Shown: in pieces, positions 56,709 through 64,000 of the stretch | How positions within the stretch are numbered: the first letter of the stretch is position 1 | Layout of the letters: each line of letters begins with the position of its first letter | Assembly (NCBI RefSeq): GCF_001049755.1 | Contig: NZ_CVLB01000001.1 | Span: forward strand, 372,001-436,000 | Direction: 5' to 3' | DNA length: 64,000 nucleotides | Origin: Brachyspira suanatina | GTDB taxonomy: Bacteria > Spirochaetota > Brachyspiria > Brachyspirales > Brachyspiraceae | Program-made: the position numbers and the translations under genes | The notes under the pieces: generated by a model | What the model was told of the DNA's origin: nothing | Seen by the model: only the letters and a program-made list of their open reading frames with translations | Databases searched by the model: none

Positions 56709-57116
56709 TTAATTTTCCTTATCCAATTCGATATTTGTTTCTATGCTGCCGCTGTATTCTTTTGTGGTTTTTATATAGGCAAAGAAATATATATATTTTA
56801 TTAATAGGACTACAACTAATGCTATTCTAGCATGCAGATGATTTATAAATACTAATGCTATTGATAGCATAATAGTAACTGGTATCAATATAGTTAATTT
56901 AGATTTTAAAGTCATAGTTTTTGATTTAACAAAACTTTCTAAATGCTTTTTATAAAGATTAGTTGATATAAACCAATCATGAAATTTTTTAGACCCTTTA
57001 GCAAAAAAGAATCCTGATAAGAGCAAAAAAGGTGCTGTTGGGAGTATAGGAACTACCACACCAATAACACCTATGCCCATAAATAAAAAACCTAAAGATA
57101 TAAATAATATTCTCAT
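56709..57116 (-). CDS. DUF454/YbaN-like membrane protein
   Basis: 135 residues with three to four helices. The N-terminus GFLFMGIGVIGVVVPILPTAPFLLLSG (spanning about residues 9-35) with the short motif LPTAPFLLL is the YbaN/DUF454 signature, and FFAKGSKKFHDWFISTNLY follows. The role of the family is unknown. It is the first gene of the TetR operon; the operators lie just upstream. Confidence 0.85.
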   Translation of the reverse strand: MRILFISLGFLFMGIGVIGVVVPILPTAPFLLLSGFFFAKGSKKFHDWFISTNLYKKHLESFVKSKTMTLKSKLTILIPVTIMLSIALVFINHLHARIALVVVLLIKYIYFFAYIKTTKEYSGSIETNIELDKEN

Positions 57117-57132
57117 AATTTAGCCTTCATAT

Positions 57133-57145
57133 TGAACATTGTTCA
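57133..57145. promoter_or_regulatory. Operator palindrome, distal copy
   Basis: TGAACATTGTTCA, a 13-base palindrome about the central T, within ATATTGAACATTGTTCAGTAT. It sits in the leader between the promoter and the YbaN-like gene start. An additional half-site, ATGTTCAATAT, lies at 57163-57173. Confidence 0.75.
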
Positions 57146-57196
57146 GTATTTGAGTAAAATAAATGTTCAATATATCATTGCTTTACGCCTTTATAT

Positions 57197-57209
57197 TGAA
57201 CATTGTTCA
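57197..57209. promoter_or_regulatory. Operator palindrome overlapping the -10 box
   Basis: The same palindrome TGAACATTGTTCA as at 57133-57145, 64 bases apart. It begins at the last base of the -10 box of the leftward promoter, so binding there would block transcription start. Confidence 0.8.
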
Positions 57210-57236
57210 TTATAGACTATATTTCAATTTTGTCAA
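57209..57236 (-). promoter_or_regulatory. Promoter of the TetR-controlled operon
   Basis: On the minus strand, TTGACA (57236-57231), 16-base spacer, TATAAT (57214-57209), directly followed by the operator. The start codon of the first gene is ~93 bases away, leaving a leader with the second operator. Confidence 0.8.
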
Positions 57237-57252
57237 TAAAAATAATATATAA

Positions 57253-57927
57253 TTACAAAGTTTTTTTCTTTGTATTGTTTCTATCTAAAGCTTCTTTTAA
57301 TAATTCTCCGTTAGGATATATTTCTCTACACATATTGATATATTTCTGATAATTTTCTTCATCTTTTGTTTTGAAATAATACTGAGATATCCAAACATAA
57401 GATAAATATTTTTGATATTTTTCTTTAGCATTTGCAAGAGCATCATTAAAATATTGAAAAGCTTTTTTATCGCTTCCGCCTGCTATTGCCGGAGCATGCA
57501 TATATCCTACGCCTGTACCAAGAAGTGCAAAAAAGTTTTTATCATCTGTTTCTAATATTTTTTTGTATATATCTTTGCTTTTTGATCCGAAAGAAATCTT
57601 TTCAGAAAGTCCTGAATAATAAACAATATAATTCATAAGTTCAGATACGCTTATCAAATAATCAGCATCATTAGATTTTTCATAATCTTTATTTTGATTT
57701 ATAGCTTCTTTTAAGTAATTATATTTTTCTTTATCATTAGTCATAGTTTTTGCTTTTATAAGAGAATAAATATTTTTATAAGTTTGTGAATTATTATTTT
57801 CTATAGTTTTTATATTATAGTTTGATGAATAATAGTCATTGTAAAAATTATTAATATCCTTTGAATTATAAGAATATAAAAGGCTTGCTAATATAAGCAT
57901 AATTATCATAGTTTTGATAGTATTCAT
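57253..57927 (-). CDS. Secreted TPR-like protein, hypothetical
   Basis: 224 residues from the ATG at 57927, chosen because AAGGA lies 9 bases upstream and a signal peptide follows (MNTIKTMIIMLILASLLYSY); the longer reading starting at 57990 lacks these. The mature protein is helical with TPR-like pairs (FFALLGTGVGYMHAPAIAGG, then KKAFQYFNDALANAKEKYQK). The YMHAPAIAGGSDKKA stretch recalls the TatT-type periplasmic TPR proteins of Treponema TRAP transporters, but no TRAP genes are near. The 3' end lies just past the TetR operon promoter. Confidence 0.6.
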   Translation of the reverse strand: MNTIKTMIIMLILASLLYSYNSKDINNFYNDYYSSNYNIKTIENNNSQTYKNIYSLIKAKTMTNDKEKYNYLKEAINQNKDYEKSNDADYLISVSELMNYIVYYSGLSEKISFGSKSKDIYKKILETDDKNFFALLGTGVGYMHAPAIAGGSDKKAFQYFNDALANAKEKYQKYLSYVWISQYYFKTKDEENYQKYINMCREIYPNGELLKEALDRNNTKKKTL

Positions 57928-57990
57928 AGAGGTATCCTTATTTGTTTTTAATTGAATCGTCATTCTAATATCAAAAAAAATAAAAAGCAA

Positions 57991-58269
57991 GAAAATAATA
58001 ACTTTATGATAAAAAGTTCATTTTGAATTGTTATATATGCTTTTTATACTATAAGATTTTTTATAATTTTTATTTTTTGATTATATTGATAGGAGAATAT
58101 AACAATATAAAAAAGTGAGCCGAAAATATAAAATAAATTTATTTATTTTATGCTCATAGTTTTAGGCGAGCATAGCAATAATAAAAAGCTTTTAAATAAG
58201 CCTATTATTATTGCTATTTATTTTTTAATTATCTTCTTATATGTCTTGAATGTATTTCGCCTATAGATT
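57991..58269. other. Intergenic region with inverted dispersed motif and hairpin
   Basis: About 280 bases without a credible gene. It holds CGAGCATAGCAA (58168-58179), the inverted form of the motif in the lrgA-lrgB gap, and a hairpin made of AGCAATAATA (58174-58183) and TATTATTGCT (58206-58215). It lies between the TPR-like gene and the broken dehydrogenase. Confidence 0.4.
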
Positions 58270-59156
58270 CTATTCTTGCATAGCTAATTTATCGGCAGCT
58301 TCATTTGTAGAAATATTTTCTCTGTCGGATATTTCAAATATTTCTAATATTCTATTATATATTTTTTCTGTAGCACTTTTAGCAGCTTCATAATTATAGG
58401 TAGGATTTTCCATAGCCACATTGATAACGCCTCCTGCATTTGCAACATAATCAGGAGCATAAACAATACCTTTCTCTTTCAATATTCTTCCATGATGAGA
58501 TTCTTTAAGAACATTATTAGGCGAACCTGCTATAACTTTGCATTTTAATTTTGGTATAGTTTCATCATTTATTATAGCACCTAATCCGCAAGGAGCGAAT
58601 ATATCCACATCTTGTTCATATATAGAATTAACATCAACTTCTTTAGCTTTATAGAGTTCAACAACCTTTTTTACTTTATCATTATCAATATCAGATACGA
58701 ATAAATGTACATTATCTTTAGCTAAATAATCGCATAATACCAAACCTATATGTCCAAATCCCTGAATTGATATTTTCTTTCCTCCTAAATTATCAGTTCC
58801 GAATGCCTTTAATGCACTTGCCTTTATAGCCATATAAACACAATAAGCAGTCATAGGAGAAGGGTATCCGGATTTGCTTCTTAGTCCTGCAACGAAATTA
58901 GTTTCTTTAGCAAGATATTCCATTTCTTCAGTACTTGTGTTTACATCTTCAGCAGTGATATATCTTCCATTTAAAGATTCTATAAATCTTCCGTAAGATC
59001 TCCAGAAAAGCTCATTTCCTTTAACTTTTTTGGATCGGCCATTATTACAGTTTTTCCGCCTCCTAAATCAAGTCCGGCGCATGCAGATTTTAAAGATATT
59101 CCTCTTGCAAGCCTCAAAATATCTTCTATAGTTTCATTTTTATAAAAAATATTAAT
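58270..59156 (-). pseudogene. Leucine/Glu-family dehydrogenase, broken
   Basis: The 58270-58923 stretch encodes the NAD-binding half of an amino-acid dehydrogenase (GKKISIQGFGHIGLVLCDYL, APCGLGAIINDETIPKLKCK, GGVINVAMENPTYNY). Reading further upstream in the same frame to about 59025 gives EEMEY preceded by ITAEDVNTST and [11 protein letters not shown], also matching leucine dehydrogenase. There the frame shifts at the run of six T (59025-59030 area) to a frame that continues [16 protein letters not shown] and the catalytic-Lys region to 59156. The first ~55 residues of the family are missing. So the gene has both a frameshift and an N-terminal truncation. A sequencing error could explain the shift but not the missing start. 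Confidence 0.85.
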
Positions 59157-59180
59157 TTAATAAAAAATATGTTAAATATT

Positions 59181-59210
59181 TTTACTAATTTAATTGATTT
59201 TTGTTATATA
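59181..59210 (+). promoter_or_regulatory. Weak candidate promoter of the sag-like operon
   Basis: TTTACT (59181-59186), 18-base spacer, TATATA (59205-59210), 26 bases before the sagB-like ATG. A low-quality match in AT-rich DNA. Confidence 0.35.
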
Positions 59211-59236
59211 AATATAGTTTAATTAGGTTATTTCAT

Positions 59237-60238
59237 ATGAAAAAACAAGATGTAAAAAATAATAAAATAAAAGTATCAAAAGAAGAATTAGAAGCAAAAG
59301 AAATTCCTTTGCTGTTTAGTGTTGTAAATTTTTCTTCAAATTTACATATTTCTATGTATGTTGATAGTATAGGTATTAAAACATCAGAATCTTCGTATAG
59401 GGCTATGATGTATTCTGAAGTAAATAGGAATATTAGTGAAGAGTATCTACTGAATTCTAAAAAATCATCAATAGATTTAACATCATTGCTAAACGTTGGA
59501 AATTATTCGTTATTTCCTATAGGGGCTTCTCTTAGTAATAGAAAACTATTAGAAGATGATGTTCATAAAAAAGGAAATGCTATTAAGCTACCAAATTATA
59601 AAAATCTTAATGCTCCTATAGGTGCTGTAATAAGATCTAGAAGAAGTAGAAGAGATTTTAAAGGTGAAGCATTAACATTAGTAGATTTGTCTACTTTGTT
59701 ATATTATGGAGACGGTATCTCTGGAGATTTTAGTTTTAATTTTCCTAAAGAAGATTATGGTACTATAACTTTGGGCGATGAGTATATATCTAAAGTCCGT
59801 ACAGCTCCTTCAGGCGGAGGTCTTTATCCTATATATCTTTATATTGTGGCATTAAATATAAAAGGTATTGATAAGGGTGTATATAAATATATGCCTTATA
59901 CTCATTCTCTTGAAAAGATAAAAATATTTAGTGATGAAGATGTAGAAAATTATTGTAAAGATAATGTATTCGGTGGGGGTATAGATTTAAGAAAAACAGC
60001 TTTATCTGTTTATTATGTTTATAGTTTGTTTGAGAATACAAGAAAATATGGAGATATGGCATTGTCTTTTGCTTTGATAGAAACAGGTGAAATAGCACAA
60101 AATATACAGCTTGCTGCTGCTGCAAGCGGTATTTCAGCATGCGATATTGGTGGATTTAATAAGTCTCTATCTGAACAATTGTTAAATATAGATGGTCAAA
60201 CTAATCATATTGTTCACTTGACTTTATTGTCAAAATGA
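59237..60238 (+). CDS. sagB-like: SagB-type FMN dehydrogenase (TOMM biosynthesis)
   Basis: 333 residues from the ATG at 59237, chosen because TTAGG lies 9 bases upstream; the TTG at 59201 is the longer alternative. The C-terminal two-thirds is a SagB-type nitroreductase: RSRRSRRDFKGEALTLVDLS, LLYYGDGISG, RTAPSGGGLYPIYLYI, GVYKYMPYTHSLEKI, and AAAASGISACDIGGFN. SagB oxidises azoline rings on a toxin precursor to azoles. Length is close to SagB of Streptococcus (316). It is the first of five tightly packed genes in sagB-C-D-E-F order. Confidence 0.88.
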   Translation: MKKQDVKNNKIKVSKEELEAKEIPLLFSVVNFSSNLHISMYVDSIGIKTSESSYRAMMYSEVNRNISEEYLLNSKKSSIDLTSLLNVGNYSLFPIGASLSNRKLLEDDVHKKGNAIKLPNYKNLNAPIGAVIRSRRSRRDFKGEALTLVDLSTLLYYGDGISGDFSFNFPKEDYGTITLGDEYISKVRTAPSGGGLYPIYLYIVALNIKGIDKGVYKYMPYTHSLEKIKIFSDEDVENYCKDNVFGGGIDLRKTALSVYYVYSLFENTRKYGDMALSFALIETGEIAQNIQLAAAASGISACDIGGFNKSLSEQLLNIDGQTNHIVHLTLLSK

Positions 60239-60263
60239 TATATATTTAATTTAGGTGAATAAA

Positions 60264-61358
60264 ATGGATAATAAAAATATTAAACTTTATGATAATGTAA
60301 CTATTTTTTTTAATTCTAATGATGAGATTAGATTTAGAAAGGGAATATGGAATTTTGAAGAGGCTACTTTAGGGCTTAATGATTTAAATGATAATATAAA
60401 AGAAGCTTTAATATTCTTTGCTAAAGAACTTTTTGATGATAAATTAATTTCTTTTGAAAATATAGTAAAGAAATTTTCTCTTAATGAGAAAGACAGTAAT
60501 TTTTTGGATGAAATTATATCTTCTCTTATAGGTAATAGATTTTTAGAGTATGATGATAAAAAAAATAATATGCTTAATACGGTTTATGAGTTTATAGGAG
60601 AATACTTTTATGATATACCAGATGAAAGTAAAGTACAGAAAAATAAAGTAATGTTTATAACTGATAATGCAAGATTAAAAGAGTATGCTAAATTGACATC
60701 AGAAGATTTATATATGAATGTTGCTATGATGGATTCTGATGATATAAAAAATCTTGAAAAAGCAAATCTTACAGATACAAGTGATGCCATTGAAAATATT
60801 GAAGCTTATAAAGAATTAATAAAATTATTTGATGGTATATCATGTGTTGTTGTAAGTGTAGAGAAACCTAGATTAAATTTGCTTAGAAATATAAATAGGC
60901 TTCTTCTTGATAAATCAATACCAATAGTTATATCGATATTAGATGGACCGTTTTTAAATATTACTACTATAAAAGGTAAAGAGACTGGTTGTTATGAATG
61001 CTTTGAAAATAGGGTGGTAGCTAGAAATGAAAGTTTGTCGGTTTATAATAAATTTGTAAAACAAACTATGGATTTTAAATTAAACAGTAAAAAAACTTAT
61101 ATAACACCTATTTTGCAAACATTTACTTCTCTTGCGTTATACGAGGCGTTTTTATTTGCAACTATAGGTAGATGCAAACTTGCAGGACGAGTTATAAATG
61201 TTTATATGCCTCTAATAGAAATTCAGATTCAGGATTTACTTAGAGTTCCTTTTTGTCCAGCATGTGGTCATATAAGTAAAGCTAAATATGATGAGATGTA
61301 TACTTCGTCAAGAAAAATAATAGAAAATCTTTCTAGTAAAGTTATAATAAATGGATGA
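60264..61358 (+). CDS. sagC-like: SagC-like cyclodehydratase partner (E1-like)
   Basis: 364 residues from the ATG at 60264 with AGGTG six bases upstream. It has the size and features of the E1-like partner protein of TOMM cyclodehydratases: an N-terminal winged-helix-like leader-peptide-binding region (ENIVKKFSLNEKDSNFLDE), a middle ATPase-like fold and two zinc-binding pairs, Cys243/Cys246 (GCYECFENR) and Cys331/Cys334 (FCPACGH). It should bind the precursor leader and present it to the YcaO enzyme. It begins 25 bases after the dehydrogenase gene. Confidence 0.82.
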   Translation: MDNKNIKLYDNVTIFFNSNDEIRFRKGIWNFEEATLGLNDLNDNIKEALIFFAKELFDDKLISFENIVKKFSLNEKDSNFLDEIISSLIGNRFLEYDDKKNNMLNTVYEFIGEYFYDIPDESKVQKNKVMFITDNARLKEYAKLTSEDLYMNVAMMDSDDIKNLEKANLTDTSDAIENIEAYKELIKLFDGISCVVVSVEKPRLNLLRNINRLLLDKSIPIVISILDGPFLNITTIKGKETGCYECFENRVVARNESLSVYNKFVKQTMDFKLNSKKTYITPILQTFTSLALYEAFLFATIGRCKLAGRVINVYMPLIEIQIQDLLRVPFCPACGHISKAKYDEMYTSSRKIIENLSSKVIING

Positions 61359-61361
61359 TAT

Positions 61362-62708
61362 ATGATTAATTACTATCCAAATCATAAAAATATATTAAAC
61401 AAATTTAATTCTATTTGTGGACACCAAACAGGAATTATGAATTCTCTTATTATAATGCAATCTAATTCTATTATATCTGAGAATATGAATACATGTACTG
61501 CAATGCTTCCTGATTATCATAAAATATTATTAGGAGATAATGTTGAGGTTAATTATCACCTTTCAGGTTATGGTATTTATAGAGATGAGGCTATTATAAG
61601 GTTATTAGGTGAAGGTGTAGAGAGATATGCATTATTTACTTCAAATTTGTATTTTGAAGAAAAACTAAAATACGCTTCTTATAATCAGTTAAAAAAAGAA
61701 TACCCTAATAATGTAATACCATTTGAATACATTAAAATATATAGTGATGATGAATGTCAAAAATTAAATAGTATTGGTATTTTAGAAAATATAACAGAGG
61801 ATGATATATTATCTTGGATACTTCTTCCTTCTTTATTTGACAAAGAGAAAGAATATTATATGCCAGCACAGAATTTCTTTTTATCTCATCCTATTAGAAG
61901 AGATAAGGGGGAAAAAGTATTTATAAGCGGATTTTCAAAAGGAAGTGCAAGTCATAAGAATATACCTCTTGCTTTAAAATCAGCTATAACTGAAATAATA
62001 GAATGCGATGCATGTATGATAAAATGGTATACAGAAAGTAATGTTAAAGAAGTTATAATTGATGATGATATTCTTAATAACGCTATAAATAGTATTTTGA
62101 AAGATATTGATTATAATGTTAGAGTTTTTGATTATACAGTTGATGAAAAGTTAGGATATGTTTTTACCGTTATGCTTGTTAATAAAAGCGAAGAATCTCC
62201 TTACATTGTAGTTGGAGCTTCTTCAGGGCTTAATCCTAGAAAAGTAATATATAGAGCTTTTATGGAGGCTTTAGCTATACTTATCTTAAATATTAATGGT
62301 CCTTTATCAATGCCATTAGATTATTTGGAGACTGTGTCTCAAAAAAGCTATATTAACCTTGATAGTAATGTTAATTATTGGGGTGATCTTATAGATAAAG
62401 AAAAAAAATTGAAATTTATTGATAGTAAAATTAAAGATAAAATTGAATTAAGTAAATATAAAAACCTAGAAGTAGATACCAACTCAGATTTGGAATATTT
62501 AATAAAAGGACTTCATAGTATATCAAAATATGCTGTTTATTTAGATATTACCCCTGTTGAAATATATGATAAGGGTTTACATGTTATTAGGGTGTATGTT
62601 CCTGAGCTTATTCAGATGTCTATGCCAGCTTTTCCTTATAATAAGCATCCTAGAATTATTGCAAATGGAGGCGTTTCAAACAATGAATTTCCACACCCTC
62701 TACCTTGA
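61362..62708 (+). CDS. sagD-like: SagD-like YcaO cyclodehydratase
   Basis: 448 residues, close to SagD (452). YcaO ATP-binding features: RLLGEGVERYALF (about residues 80-92), ALKSAITEIIECDACMIKW (about 205-223) and a later YRAFMEALAIL. The C-terminus ends NEFPHPLP, the Pro-rich tail that completes the active site in azoline-forming YcaO enzymes. It uses ATP to cyclise Cys, Ser or Thr to azolines. The gene begins 3 bases after the sagC-like gene and overlaps the next by 26. Confidence 0.9.
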   Translation: MINYYPNHKNILNKFNSICGHQTGIMNSLIIMQSNSIISENMNTCTAMLPDYHKILLGDNVEVNYHLSGYGIYRDEAIIRLLGEGVERYALFTSNLYFEEKLKYASYNQLKKEYPNNVIPFEYIKIYSDDECQKLNSIGILENITEDDILSWILLPSLFDKEKEYYMPAQNFFLSHPIRRDKGEKVFISGFSKGSASHKNIPLALKSAITEIIECDACMIKWYTESNVKEVIIDDDILNNAINSILKDIDYNVRVFDYTVDEKLGYVFTVMLVNKSEESPYIVVGASSGLNPRKVIYRAFMEALAILILNINGPLSMPLDYLETVSQKSYINLDSNVNYWGDLIDKEKKLKFIDSKIKDKIELSKYKNLEVDTNSDLEYLIKGLHSISKYAVYLDITPVEIYDKGLHVIRVYVPELIQMSMPAFPYNKHPRIIANGGVSNNEFPHPLP

Positions 62709-63345
62709 TAAAATTCTTGTGTTACTTTCTGTTTCTTTTCCAACTTCTTTAACAGGAATATTTATTAAATTACATTTTGATAGAATAAATAGAATTTTTC
62801 CAAATACTTTAAGTCATCTAATATTTGTTTTAATAGTATTTTTTACAGGATATGTGGGTTATATAAATTATAATGTTAATGTTTATTTTATTATTTTAGC
62901 TTTTATTATGTCTTTTGTATGTATAGGTATAGAAATTTTTGAGGCTATGTTGGTTCATTTTTTTAAATACAAATTTTGGATAAAAAACATAGAAATTCAT
63001 GAAGTAATTGAAAAAAATAACATACTGTCTGATACGATAATTATATTTCTTGGAGTTTTGTGTGAGGAGATAATTTTTAGGCAGGTATTTTTTAATATTA
63101 CATATAATTTACTAGGTATTAATATCTATGTTGTAGTTATGCTTTCAGCATTTATATATTCTATTAATCATATATATTTTGGAACTAATGTTGTATTACA
63201 AAAATTTATTATAGGAATTATATATTCTTTATTATATGTATATTCATCTTTTTGTATAGTGATACCCGTAATTACTCATTTTGCGCAGAATTTTATTTTA
63301 TATATATTGTCATTCAAAAGAAATAAAAGAGAGGCATTAAATTGA
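62683..63345 (+). CDS. sagE-like: SagE-like CPBP (CAAX) membrane protease
   Basis: 220 residues from the ATG at 62683 inside the end of the YcaO gene, with GGAGG 11 bases upstream; the open frame extends further left only by overlapping the YcaO gene. About six membrane helices. The CPBP signatures CEEIIFRQ (Glu128, Glu129, Arg133) and NHIYFG (His163) are present. In SLS clusters SagE is thought to remove the leader peptide or confer immunity. The size matches SagE (223). Confidence 0.8.
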   Translation: MNFHTLYLDKILVLLSVSFPTSLTGIFIKLHFDRINRIFPNTLSHLIFVLIVFFTGYVGYINYNVNVYFIILAFIMSFVCIGIEIFEAMLVHFFKYKFWIKNIEIHEVIEKNNILSDTIIIFLGVLCEEIIFRQVFFNITYNLLGINIYVVVMLSAFIYSINHIYFGTNVVLQKFIIGIIYSLLYVYSSFCIVIPVITHFAQNFILYILSFKRNKREALN

Positions 63346-64000
63346 TATTTTTGAATCTTTTACCATATATAGCCATATCTTTTCTATTAGGAATTATAAT
63401 TAAATTTTTAAAGCACACTAATATAATTAATAATATTTGTTTCAATGTAATGAATTATAGTAAACTTGAATATGACGAAATATATGTTTATGTAAGTACT
63501 TATATATATTGGCTGTTCATAATTATTTTTGCTGTTATAATAAGTATTAGGAAAGAACAAAATATTTTATCATATTTAATTATAGATAAAAAATATATAA
63601 TTTATATTTTTATAAATATTTTTGCTATTATTTCTTCATTTGAATTAATCATTAGTATATTAAGTCTAATTAGTATAGATATAAAAAATAATATATTTAA
63701 AAATGTATTATTAATACCTTATATTTCTTCACTTTACTACTTAAAGGGAAATAATAAGTGGACATTAATTATGTTGGAAAGTATAATAAAATCTATATTT
63801 TTTAATGGAGTATTATATTTTACTATAAAAAAAGAATTTAATGAGTATAATATTTTTACAATTATATTTATAATATGTTTATTATCTATATTAGAGGAAA
63901 TTTTGAGATTAAATAGTATAAAACAATTTTTGATATTGACAATAATTTGTTTTTTTATTATATTTATTAATGGTATAATAATTGAATACACTAAAAGCTT
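63342..64000 (+). CDS. sagF-like: SagF-position membrane protein, 3' end outside window
   Basis: An open frame starts at a TTG whose last bases overlap the TGA of the previous gene (TTGA), with GAGAGG seven bases upstream, and continues without a stop to the edge (219 codons). It is extremely hydrophobic, with about six helices (such as IIIFAVIISI and FIICLLSILEE), and has no domain I recognise. Its position after the SagE-like gene and its size suggest a SagF equivalent, an essential but poorly understood SLS membrane protein. The assignment rests on position. Confidence 0.6.
   Translation, partial: MIFLNLLPYIAISFLLGIIIKFLKHTNIINNICFNVMNYSKLEYDEIYVYVSTYIYWLFIIIFAVIISIRKEQNILSYLIIDKKYIIYIFINIFAIISSFELIISILSLISIDIKNNIFKNVLLIPYISSLYYLKGNNKWTLIMLESIIKSIFFNGVLYFTIKKEFNEYNIFTIIFIICLLSILEEILRLNSIKQFLILTIICFFIIFINGIIIEYTKS

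Noticed and set aside
63737..63991. Leftward 84-codon frame near the window end
   Set aside because: Antisense to the SagF-position gene, which has a coupled start and ribosome site; the shadow has neither.
1..64000. Insertion sequences, prophage or integrase genes
   Set aside because: No transposase, integrase or phage structural gene was recognised anywhere in the window.

Overview
The window is chromosomal DNA from a low-G+C spirochaete, almost certainly a Brachyspira; I cannot assign a species. The evidence is two FlaA periplasmic-flagellum sheath genes, many short secreted beta-barrel-like proteins, a spirochaete-type L33, RpoB with Asn where E. coli has Ser531, tRNA and tmRNA genes without an encoded CCA end, and very AT-rich DNA with TTGACA/TATAAT promoters. 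Most of it is ordinary housekeeping sequence with accessory islands.

Layout. 1-3.6 kb: a leftward cluster of four outer-membrane-type proteins and a lipoprotein. 3.9-9.2 kb: HIRAN protein, holA, ComFB-like protein, a Fur/PerR regulator and a GH57 branching enzyme. 9.7-10.1 kb: tmRNA. 10.3-13.9 kb: two tandem chemoreceptors. 14-17.6 kb: NlpD-like LysM/LytM protein, acylphosphatase, RsmC-like methyltransferase, PAP2 phosphatase. 17.7-25.9 kb: two unknown proteins, an RND pump without visible partners, ribokinase, lrgB and lrgA. 26.1-37.7 kb: the rpmG-tRNA(Trp)-secE-nusG-rplKAJL-rpoBC transcription/translation block. 37.8-43.3 kb: TDT transporter, a long structured intergenic region, then hisD, hisG and hisZ; tandem copies of the hisZ 3' end fill the gap between hisG and hisZ. 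43.5-51.7 kb: RNase R, two DUF2726-like paralogues, a pseudouridine synthase, two FlaA proteins, MazG, glutathione peroxidase, ankyrin protein. 52-57.2 kb: a leftward operon (YbaN-like, outer-membrane-type protein, TetR, two ABC half-transporters) with two palindromic operators at its promoter.

58.3-64 kb is the most interesting part. A broken leucine-dehydrogenase-like gene is followed by five tightly packed rightward genes: a SagB-type dehydrogenase, a SagC-like cyclodehydratase partner, a SagD-like YcaO enzyme, a SagE-like CPBP protease, and a membrane protein running off the end in the SagF position. This is the gene order of streptolysin-S-type (TOMM) peptide toxin clusters. No SagA-like precursor is seen in the window; it and the exporter would be expected beyond base 64000 or elsewhere.

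Limits: all family assignments come from reading translations and motifs by eye; no database search was run.
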